A stretch of 6,098 nucleotides of DNA from Candidatus Collierbacteria bacterium (GTDB taxonomy: Bacteria; Patescibacteriota; Microgenomatia; UBA1400; MFAQ01). The translations under genes and the position numbers were made by a program. Numbering within the stretch: the first letter of the stretch is position 1; every line of letters starts with the position of its first letter. Shown piece by piece: positions 1 through 5,149 of the stretch. Location: positions 1-6,098 of the forward strand of contig JAHFKQ010000046.1 in assembly GCA_023245265.1 (NCBI GenBank), given 5' to 3'. The notes beneath the pieces were generated by a model that made no database searches, was not told where the DNA came from, and saw only the letters and a list, made by a program, of their open reading frames with translations.

Positions 1-45
1 GGCAAAAGCCGAGGACAATAATTGGTAGTTGCTGTTTAGTTTCAT
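1..45 (-). CDS. ABC transporter permease (MacB/FtsX-like), N-terminal fragment cut by window edge
   Basis: On the minus strand an ATG at 45-43 overlaps the TGA stop of the ATPase gene as ATGA and opens a frame without stops to the window edge. The 15 codons read MKLNSNYQLLSSAFA. This resembles the short cytoplasmic amphipathic N-terminus that precedes the first membrane helix of MacB/FtsX-type permeases. The position directly after an adaptor gene and a MacB-type ATPase gene is where that permease is normally encoded. Translation is probably coupled to the ATPase gene, as no clear Shine-Dalgarno precedes it. Function is inferred from context; only the open frame and the overlap are seen directly. 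Confidence 0.6.
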   Translation of the reverse strand, partial: MKLNSNYQLLSSAFA

Positions 46-743
46 TTCTTTTTATCGCTAATGATTTCCCCATCCAACACGCGAATTTGTCGTCTAGTCC
101 TATCGGCAATTTCCATTTCATGGGTGACCATAACGACTGTGATACCTTCCACTTTATTTAGTTGTTCGAACAAATCAATGATTTCGTTGCCGGTTTTATG
201 ATCCAAATTTCCGGTCGGTTCGTCAGCCAAGATAAGTTGCGGTTTCATGATCAAAGCTCTAGCCACCGCCACTCTTTGTTGTTGGCCTCCGGAAATCCGA
301 TTGGGAAAAGAATCTTTTTTTGACAGTATCCCAAATTTATCCATCAACATTTCTGCTCGAGCATAGGGGTCAAAGTCCAAAGCGACCCGGCTATAAGTGA
401 CCGGCAGCAGAATATTTTCCAGAATCGTCAATTTATTCAATAAATTAAATTGCTGAAAAACAAAACCGACATAGGAATTTCTAAGAATCGAGGTCTGGTT
501 ATCATCCAGTCTGGAGACATCTTTGCCGTTGACGATTATTTGACCGTCACTGGGTTTATCCAAAAGACCAATCATGTGCATGAGAGTAGACTTGCCTGAT
601 CCGGAAGGTCCGATAATAGCCGAAAACTCGCCTTCAAAAATCTCCAAATTAATATCTTTTAAAGCTTCAAAGACTGAGCCGTCCCCCAAGAGATAATTCT
701 TATGGACATTTTTAAGGCTGATTATAGATGACGTCGTTTTCAT
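42..743 (-). CDS. ABC transporter ATP-binding protein, MacB/LolD type
   Basis: This is the cytoplasmic ATPase subunit of a MacAB/LolCDE-family ABC transporter, which powers mechanotransmission to a FtsX-like permease rather than a classical transport cycle. At 233 residues it has the usual length for a stand-alone ATPase. All nucleotide-binding motifs are intact: Walker A GPSGSGKS (45-52), Q-loop in VFQQFN (95-100), signature ISGGQQQR (150-157), Walker B LILADEPTG (170-178) with catalytic Glu175, D-loop NLD (179-181) and H-loop His208. QFNLLNKLTILEN and ADEPTGNLD are typical of the MacB/LolD group. The ATG at 743-741 lies 32 bases inside the end of the adaptor gene, behind a Shine-Dalgarno-like GAAGGG. 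It ends TGA, overlapping the permease start. The substrate (peptide, antibiotic, lipid) cannot be told from sequence. The family is certain; which member is not. Confidence 0.95.
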   Translation of the reverse strand: MKTTSSIISLKNVHKNYLLGDGSVFEALKDINLEIFEGEFSAIIGPSGSGKSTLMHMIGLLDKPSDGQIIVNGKDVSRLDDNQTSILRNSYVGFVFQQFNLLNKLTILENILLPVTYSRVALDFDPYARAEMLMDKFGILSKKDSFPNRISGGQQQRVAVARALIMKPQLILADEPTGNLDHKTGNEIIDLFEQLNKVEGITVVMVTHEMEIADRTRRQIRVLDGEIISDKKK

Positions 744-1740
744 TTAGCCCTTCTTTTATTTCGACCATCCCTTCAACCGTGTCACCTTGTGTGACCTCAC
801 TTTTTTTGAGTTGGCCGGAAATCATTTTGGTTACATAATACTTGCCGTCTTCCTTTTTAATGTAGGCCTCCGGGATGGCCAAAACATTTTTAATTTCTTT
901 CAAAGTAAAGTTGATATCACCGGTCATGCCCATCTTCAAAACACTCCCCAATTCGGTGGTATCAAAAATAATTTTTATTTCATAAACGGTACCTGCCTCA
1001 CTGGTTTTGGGTACAAAACCTATGGCCTTCACAGTACCCGTCAATTCTTTGTCCGGGAATGAATCCATGATCACTTTACCGGTCATCCCTTCCGTAATTG
1101 ACGGCACCTCAGTTTGGTCCGCTGTCGTCGACAGATACAAGGTCTCTGGATTAACAATATCAAAGACGGCACTGGTGGGAGTAATATTGGTTCCGGGCAC
1201 CGGGACATCGACTTTGGTGATGATGCCCGGGAAAGGAGCAAATATGGTGGCAAATTTCAGGGCCAGATTTTTGGCTTCAAAAGCCAAGACCGAGTTATTG
1301 AGAGCCATCTGTTCGGTGGACAGTGTTCTTTTGATAGCCTCTCGGGCCGCATCAGTCATCCCATTTGTTTCCCAATCTTTATTATCACTTTGGGCCTGTT
1401 CAAATTCATTTCTGGCCTTGGTGTATGAATTTAGATACTGCGTCATCGTATTTTGCAGCTCTCTCTTGTCCAAGCTGGCGATGGCTTGATATTTTTTGAC
1501 TTTGTCACCCTCTTTGACACCGACCCAGGTAAGTAGCCCGGAAGTTTGAAACTTTATCTCTGCTTTTTCAAGAGCATCGACTTGGCCGGAAAGGGATAGG
1601 GTCTCAGTTAAGTCCTCTCTTTTTACGGTATAGGTTTTGGTCGCCAGTTCCTTTGCTTGGGCACTCTTCCATCTCCAAAAACCACCTCCTACCAATAGGA
1701 TTACAATTAAAATCCACCAAAAGCGTTTCAAGTATCGCAC
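712..1740 (-). CDS. HlyD/MacA-like periplasmic adaptor (membrane fusion) protein
   Basis: Extracytoplasmic adaptor subunit that works with the downstream MacB-type ATPase and permease. The order visible in its 342 residues is: one N-terminal membrane anchor (about 7-22, flanked by Arg/Lys), first half of a barrel-sandwich/lipoyl domain (about 50-92, with GQVDALEKAEI and GVKEGDKVKK), a polar helical hairpin (about 92-163), second lipoyl half (about 165-198, FAPFPGIITKVDV, typical of this family), a beta-barrel (about 200-282) and a membrane-proximal C-terminal domain. The hairpin is short, so any contact with an outer-membrane channel is doubtful; related proteins occur in monoderm bacteria. 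The start is GTG at 1740-1738, placed six bases after a TAAAAT box, which suggests a leaderless transcript. It ends TAA inside the ATPase gene. The family call is strong; the cargo is unknown. Confidence 0.93.
   Translation of the reverse strand: MRYLKRFWWILIVILLVGGGFWRWKSAQAKELATKTYTVKREDLTETLSLSGQVDALEKAEIKFQTSGLLTWVGVKEGDKVKKYQAIASLDKRELQNTMTQYLNSYTKARNEFEQAQSDNKDWETNGMTDAAREAIKRTLSTEQMALNNSVLAFEAKNLALKFATIFAPFPGIITKVDVPVPGTNITPTSAVFDIVNPETLYLSTTADQTEVPSITEGMTGKVIMDSFPDKELTGTVKAIGFVPKTSEAGTVYEIKIIFDTTELGSVLKMGMTGDINFTLKEIKNVLAIPEAYIKKEDGKYYVTKMISGQLKKSEVTQGDTVEGMVEIKEGLNENDVIYNQP
748..753 (-). promoter_or_regulatory. Shine-Dalgarno-like site of the ABC ATPase gene
   Basis: On the minus strand GAAGGG is followed by CTAA and then the ATG of the ATPase gene. 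It lies inside the 3' end of the adaptor gene. It supports the 743 start and shows that this internal operon gene has an SD-like site, whereas the first genes of the transcription units lack one. Confidence 0.5.
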
Positions 1741-1746
1741 AGGTTC

Positions 1747-1752
1747 ATTTTA
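1747..1752 (-). promoter_or_regulatory. Predicted -10 box of the ABC export operon, leaderless start
   Basis: Read on the minus strand, TAAAAT is followed by exactly six bases (GAACCT) and then the GTG start of the adaptor gene. A transcript beginning six to seven bases after a -10 box would start at the GTG itself. There is no Shine-Dalgarno and no room for one. No convincing -35 hexamer is seen at the usual distance. Confidence 0.5.
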
Positions 1753-1788
1753 TACGATGCCCATTCTGAATACTAGCCTCACTCCTGC

Positions 1789-1794
1789 TAAAAT
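1789..1794 (+). promoter_or_regulatory. Predicted extended -10 promoter of the redox operon
   Basis: TAAAAT at 1789-1794 is preceded by TGC (1786-1788), giving an extended -10 element TGNTAAAAT. The expected start of transcription is near 1801, four bases before the chosen ATG at 1805, so the transcript would be nearly leaderless. The alternative ATG at 1793 overlaps the box itself and would not be on such a transcript. No clear -35 is seen. Confidence 0.45.
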
Positions 1795-1804
1795 GAATCT
1801 GACT

Positions 1805-2320
1805 ATGGATAAGATATACCCTATTATTCTTTTTGGTTTGGTTATTCTGACCAGTTTTACGGCCGTCTCCAAACTGCTATCGGTGCCGAGTAGCCCGCAA
1901 AAAACCGAAAATCAAAATCCTTCTCCAGAAACTCAAATTTCACCACTTCTCACCCCGGATTTTGAGGCCACCCCTACTGCCATTCTTTCCACTCCCACTC
2001 CCTCCAAATTTCCTACCTCTCGTCCTGGTCGTGAAATCGAAGATGAAGATGAAAAGGGTGAAGTCGAAGGTCTCTCCACCACTATCACCAAAACCTTTAC
2101 CGAAAAAGAGTTAGCTCCTTTTGATGGCACGGACCCGAATTTGCCTATCTATCTTGGCCTAAACGGGCAGGTTTACGATGTTTCGGCCGGCAGAGACTAT
2201 TATAAAGTTGGTGGGCCTTATCACTTTTTGGCCGGTCGTGACTCCAGCACCGAGCTAAATTTGATTGGTGGCTCCTTGATCAAAAAGAAGTACCCCGTCA
2301 TCGGCCTGCTCGTGAAATAG
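1805..2320 (+). CDS. Membrane-anchored cytochrome b5-like protein, MAPR type (tyrosine heme ligand)
   Basis: Predicted heme-binding protein of 171 residues, outside the cytoplasm on an N-terminal anchor. Layout: membrane segment about 5-25, a Pro/Ser/Thr-rich linker about 28-75, an acidic patch (EIEDEDEKGEVE, 77-88), then a cytochrome b5-like domain from about 97 to the end. The domain shows FTEKELAPFDG, PIYLGLNGQVYDVS and YYKVGGPYHFLAGRD, hallmarks of the membrane-associated progesterone receptor (MAPR) branch. In human PGRMC1 the heme iron is bound by Tyr113, matched here by Tyr139, with Tyr133 six residues earlier as in PGRMC1. A C-terminal KYPVIGLL resembles the PGRMC1 KY-containing segment that contacts the ligand tyrosine; the eukaryotic inter-helix insertion is absent. 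Start 1805 fits the extended -10; ATGs at 1793 and 1757 are alternatives adding 4 or 16 residues. First gene of the redox operon. Heme binding is inferred. Confidence 0.87.
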   Translation: MDKIYPIILFGLVILTSFTAVSKLLSVPSSPQKTENQNPSPETQISPLLTPDFEATPTAILSTPTPSKFPTSRPGREIEDEDEKGEVEGLSTTITKTFTEKELAPFDGTDPNLPIYLGLNGQVYDVSAGRDYYKVGGPYHFLAGRDSSTELNLIGGSLIKKKYPVIGLLVK

Positions 2321-2321
2321 T

Positions 2322-3599
2322 ATGAAAATAAAAATTGGTCCCTTTTTAGTTTGGCTTACCCTCGCGGCCACTCTCGCCTTTTTTATTCTGGCCAAATTAG
2401 CCGGTTCGGGTTTTATTTTTACCTGGCTCTTAGGTAGTCAATTACTGTCTCTCTTTGGGGTCACTCTCCTTTGCCTTTCTTTTGTTCTGTCATCCCGTTG
2501 GCGGTTTATCGAAAACTGGTTCGGAGGTTTAGACAAGGTGTACCGCTTTCATCACCTTTTGGGTGGTCTGTCTTTTGTTTTGCTTATCCATCATCCTATT
2601 TTTTTAATATTGGAAGTTTTACCCGACCTGAACTTCGCCTGGAAATATCTTTGGCTTTCCAATTTATTGCCTTACAACTGGGGAGTGCTGAGTCTTTATT
2701 CCATGATGCTGATGCTGATTCTCACTTTACTCCTAAACCTGCCTTACTCACTTTGGAAAAAGACTCACGAATTTATGGGACTGGCTCTCTTATTTGCCGG
2801 ATTACATATTATTACGATCACCAGTGATGCCAGCCGTTACTTACCCCTAAGATGGTGGATTCTTGCGCTTCTATTACTGGCCCTTTATGCCGCAGTCTAT
2901 CGCCGGTTTCTGTATCGATTTATTGGACCCAAATATCGTTTCGTTATTCATAATCTTCGCCGGATAGGGGATACCTTTGCCATAGACATGTTACCGGAGG
3001 GGAAAAATCTCCCTTTCCATGCGGGACAATTTGTTTTTGCTAAGTTTCCGGAGCTGGGCAACGAGTCTCATCCTTTCTCTATTGCCAGTGGCCCGGAAGA
3101 AAAATATTTACGGTTGGTTGCCAAAATTTTGGGAGACTACACCTGGAAGATAGGTACCCTTCACGAGGGTAGTCCAGTCGATCTTTGGGGTCCATACGGC
3201 AAATTTGGGGAGGGGATTCTTGGGGATAAGCCACTCATCTGGATTGCCGGCGGCATTGGTGTCACTCCTTTCCTCTCGCTTCTAACCGCTGAAGTTCAAA
3301 AAAAACAGACTCGCCAAATTGACTTTTTTTACTGCGTTGGCGATGAAGAAGAAGCTGTTTTTGATCAAGAAATAAAACTCTTAAGTGCCAAAGCACCGAA
3401 TATTATTTATCACCAATACCCCTCTAATGTCTGTGGTCGTTTAAGTGCTCCGGTCCTGGAAAAACTTTGTGGCGATCTGCGTCGAAAGAAAATAATGCTT
3501 TGTGGTCCCATCGGTATGATGAACTCGCTTGCCAACCAGTTGAAAGCTGTCGGCGTTAAAAACCAAGACATTATTTTTGAAGATTTTAATTTTAAATGA
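2322..3599 (+). CDS. Ferric reductase/NADPH oxidase-like transmembrane flavocytochrome b
   Basis: Predicted to take electrons from cytoplasmic NAD(P)H through FAD and two stacked hemes b to an acceptor outside the membrane. Its 425 residues hold about six membrane helices (7-25, 35-57, 76-98, 118-140, 148-167, 175-193), then an FAD domain and an NAD(P) domain (about 203-425). Heme ligand candidates are His77/His91 in helix 3 (spacing 14) and His149/His162 in helix 5 (spacing 13), the spacings found in NOX2; His78 and His90 lie next to the first pair. FAD binding: HPFSIAS (250-256). NAD(P) binding: GGIGVTP (310-316) and CGP (394-396). Near-terminal Phe424 could stack on flavin or nicotinamide. 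It starts 1 nt after the MAPR-like gene, with no Shine-Dalgarno, and ends in an ATGA overlap with the next b5 gene. Acceptor (ferric iron, oxygen or partner hemes) and NADH/NADPH preference are not readable from sequence. Confidence 0.93.
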   Translation: MKIKIGPFLVWLTLAATLAFFILAKLAGSGFIFTWLLGSQLLSLFGVTLLCLSFVLSSRWRFIENWFGGLDKVYRFHHLLGGLSFVLLIHHPIFLILEVLPDLNFAWKYLWLSNLLPYNWGVLSLYSMMLMLILTLLLNLPYSLWKKTHEFMGLALLFAGLHIITITSDASRYLPLRWWILALLLLALYAAVYRRFLYRFIGPKYRFVIHNLRRIGDTFAIDMLPEGKNLPFHAGQFVFAKFPELGNESHPFSIASGPEEKYLRLVAKILGDYTWKIGTLHEGSPVDLWGPYGKFGEGILGDKPLIWIAGGIGVTPFLSLLTAEVQKKQTRQIDFFYCVGDEEEAVFDQEIKLLSAKAPNIIYHQYPSNVCGRLSAPVLEKLCGDLRRKKIMLCGPIGMMNSLANQLKAVGVKNQDIIFEDFNFK

Positions 3600-4000
3600 A
3601 ATTAATCAAAACCCTTTTTATTCTCGCTCTGACCAATCTGGCTCTCTTAGTGGCCATTCTTTTTTACTTTTCTGGCCGGACTCCAACCCCTCCCATTTCT
3701 CCCCAGGTGCCCGAAACCATTATTTCACCTACACTTCCGGCTAGAGTTTTGACCGTTACCCCGACCAAAACCCAGACTCCACTGGCGACACCAAAACCGA
3801 CCGTGGCTCCCACAGCCGTCCCCAATCCGTTAGCGGGACATTGTCTCATTACTATCGATAATGTGAGGTACGATGTGACCAACTTTAGGAACCAGCATAG
3901 TGGGGGAGATGTCTTTACTTGTGGGGCCGATTTGAGCCAACTTTTTCATGACCGGCACTCTAATAGGTTCTTGGATATTATGGCTCAGTTTAGGATTTAG
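3596..4000 (+). CDS. Membrane-anchored small cytochrome b5-like protein, bis-histidine type
   Basis: Predicted extracytoplasmic b-type heme protein of 134 residues. An N-terminal anchor (about 7-26) is followed by a Pro/Thr-rich linker of about 50 residues (28-78) and a short b5 domain (about 80-134). The domain has CLITIDNVRYDVTNF, then QHSGGD where classical b5 has HPGG, CGADLSQLF, and RHSNRFLDIM. His101 and His121 are the likely axial ligands; their spacing of 20 is slightly below the 24 of bovine b5, so the heme loop is short (His118 is an alternative). Cys83 and Cys109 could form a disulfide outside the cell, as similar small bacterial b5 domains carry cysteines here. The ATG overlaps the flavocytochrome stop (ATGA), so translation is probably coupled, and the protein is a likely electron acceptor of that enzyme. 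Partner and final acceptor are inference. Confidence 0.85.
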   Translation: MKLIKTLFILALTNLALLVAILFYFSGRTPTPPISPQVPETIISPTLPARVLTVTPTKTQTPLATPKPTVAPTAVPNPLAGHCLITIDNVRYDVTNFRNQHSGGDVFTCGADLSQLFHDRHSNRFLDIMAQFRI

Positions 4001-4002
4001 GC

Positions 4003-4008
4003 TAGAAT
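4003..4008 (+). promoter_or_regulatory. Predicted -10 box of prfB, leaderless start
   Basis: TAGAAT is followed by exactly six bases (ACAGCT) and the ATG of prfB at 4015. It lies in the 14-base gap after the stop of the second b5 gene. No Shine-Dalgarno is present. The same TANNNT plus six bases arrangement precedes the adaptor gene, the gene at 5150 and ftsE. Confidence 0.5.
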
Positions 4009-4014
4009 ACAGCT

Positions 4015-5118
4015 ATGTCCTCAGACTCTCAGATTAATCTCCCCGACCTCAAAAACAGAATCAATGATATCGTGGCAAAACTGGATTTACCGGCATTGCG
4101 TCGGAAACTGGAGGAGCTCACCGTCGAGTCCAGTGAGCCGGGACTCTGGAGCGATGAAGATCATGCCAAACAAGTTATGTCCCAGCTCTCCTCCGTCCGG
4201 GACACGATTACTTCTACCGAAAAGCTACTTTCCGATTTAAAGGGTTTGGAAGAACTACTGGAAATGTCCAAAAGTGCCGGAGATGACGGCTTTGATCACG
4301 AGATTCAAATTCTTTACGACACTTTATCCAAGAGCGTCGAAAGAGTCGAGCTGGTTACCTTTTTATCCGGCGAGTACGATGCTTCCGATGCTCTAGTCAC
4401 CATCAAAGCCGGTCAAGGCGGTACCGAAGCGATGGACTGGGCTGGTATGCTCGCTCGGATGTATACCCGCTTCGTCGAAAAAAATGGCTGGACCTACGAG
4501 ACCATTGAGTATGCTCCTGGGGAAGAAACAGGCATCAAGTCGGTCACTTATCTCGTTCACGGCCGTTACGCCTATGGCTACTTGAAGAATGAAAAAGGGA
4601 CCCATCGGCTAGTTCGTCTCTCACCTTTCAATGCCGACAAGCTCCGTCAAACTTCTTTCGCCGGGGTTGAGGTCATGCCCCTACTTCCCGAGGAAGCCGA
4701 AGTGGAAATCCGCGACGAAGATTTGGAGTTTGATGCCAGTCGCTCTGGTGGCGCCGGCGGTCAAAATGTTAACAAAGTCAGTACTGCTGTCCGCATCAAA
4801 CATCTACCGACCGGTATCGTGGTCGAGTGTCAGACCCAGCGCTACCAAGATGCCAATCGGAAGATTGCCATGCAAGTTTTAAAGTCCAAACTCTGGGAAA
4901 TTCAGGAGGCCAAGCGCCAGGAAGAACTCAGCCGCATCAAGGGCGGGGCCACCATCGCCAGCTGGGGTCACCAGATCCGTTCTTATGTCCTTCACCCGTA
5001 TAAATTAGTGAAGGATCTTCGCACTGATTATGAAGAAACCAATCCGGACTCGGTTTTGGACGGCAATCTCGATGGCTTTATCGAGAAGGAGCTAAAGTTC
5101 TTCGCTTCTCTCAAATAA
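4015..5118 (+). CDS. prfB: Peptide chain release factor 2
   Basis: Class I release factor that reads UGA and UAA in the ribosomal A site and triggers peptide release. The 367 residues match the usual length (E. coli 365). An N-terminal helical domain (about 1-115) is followed by the core: the stop-codon-reading tripeptide SPF, diagnostic of RF2 over RF1, is at 203-205 in VRLSPFNADKLRQTSF, and the catalytic GGQ at 248-250 in SRSGGAGGQNVNKVS. The C-terminal part (HPYKLVKDLRTDYE) is also typical. The frame is continuous from ATG 4015, so the autoregulatory in-frame UGA and +1 frameshift near codon 25 found in many bacteria is absent. The gene ends UAA. It is probably expressed from its own leaderless promoter rather than only by read-through from the redox operon. 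Its place before a membrane protein and ftsE agrees with known gene order. Confidence 0.97.
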   Translation: MSSDSQINLPDLKNRINDIVAKLDLPALRRKLEELTVESSEPGLWSDEDHAKQVMSQLSSVRDTITSTEKLLSDLKGLEELLEMSKSAGDDGFDHEIQILYDTLSKSVERVELVTFLSGEYDASDALVTIKAGQGGTEAMDWAGMLARMYTRFVEKNGWTYETIEYAPGEETGIKSVTYLVHGRYAYGYLKNEKGTHRLVRLSPFNADKLRQTSFAGVEVMPLLPEEAEVEIRDEDLEFDASRSGGAGGQNVNKVSTAVRIKHLPTGIVVECQTQRYQDANRKIAMQVLKSKLWEIQEAKRQEELSRIKGGATIASWGHQIRSYVLHPYKLVKDLRTDYEETNPDSVLDGNLDGFIEKELKFFASLK

Positions 5119-5134
5119 AATTAAGAAGATAATT

Positions 5135-5143
5135 TGATACACT
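5135..5143 (+). promoter_or_regulatory. Predicted extended -10 promoter of the gene at 5150, leaderless start
   Basis: TGA followed by TACACT (5138-5143) makes an extended -10 element. Six bases (ATATCT) separate it from the ATG at 5150, so transcription would begin at the start codon. No Shine-Dalgarno is seen in the 31-base gap after prfB, and there is no hairpin with a T-run that would act as a terminator. Confidence 0.5.
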
Positions 5144-5149
5144 ATATCT

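Larger units (their letters stand above)
1740..1801. repeat. Imperfect inverted repeat spanning both divergent promoters
   Basis: Minus-strand 1752 to 1740 reads TAAAATGAACCTG and plus-strand 1789 to 1801 reads TAAAATGAATCTG. They match at 12 of 13 positions in inverted orientation, with 36 bases between the arms. Each arm covers a predicted -10 box and the region around the transcription start. They may simply be two similar core promoters, or a symmetric operator shared by the ABC operon and the redox operon. The match is seen directly; a regulatory role is inference. Confidence 0.4.

Noticed and set aside
787..1489. Plus-strand open frames opposite the adaptor gene (787-1062, 1007-1489, 1114-1428)
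   Set aside because: They lie antisense to a well-supported HlyD/MacA-like gene, have no recognisable domain and overlap one another in different frames; they are shadows.
1637..1756. Upstream extension of the first b5 gene to an ATG at 1637
   Set aside because: It would run about 100 bases antisense into the adaptor gene and across its promoter, and adds a basic segment with no family similarity. A start at 1805 (or 1793/1757) fits the membrane anchor and the promoter.
1933..2130. Minus-strand open frame opposite the Pro/Thr-rich linker of the first b5 gene
   Set aside because: Low-complexity antisense shadow without a start signal or domain.
2471..2827. Plus-strand open frame inside the flavocytochrome gene
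   Set aside because: Out-of-frame reading of a membrane-helix region with clear NOX-like motifs in the main frame.
3664..3882. Minus-strand open frame opposite the second b5 gene
   Set aside because: Mirror of the Pro/Thr linker codons, giving Gly/Val-rich low complexity; no independent evidence.
3596..4015. Reassigned UGA code (as in Gracilibacteria/Absconditabacteria)
   Set aside because: UGA is the natural stop of the flavocytochrome and of the ABC ATPase, reading through it would break the overlaps, and an intact RF2 is encoded.
4393..4882. Open frames overlapping prfB (minus 4393-4605, plus 4631-4882)
   Set aside because: Both sit inside the conserved SPF/GGQ core of release factor 2 in other frames.
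5119..5149. Possible intrinsic terminator after prfB
   Set aside because: The gap is AT-rich but shows no GC-rich hairpin followed by a T-run; it is better explained as a promoter.
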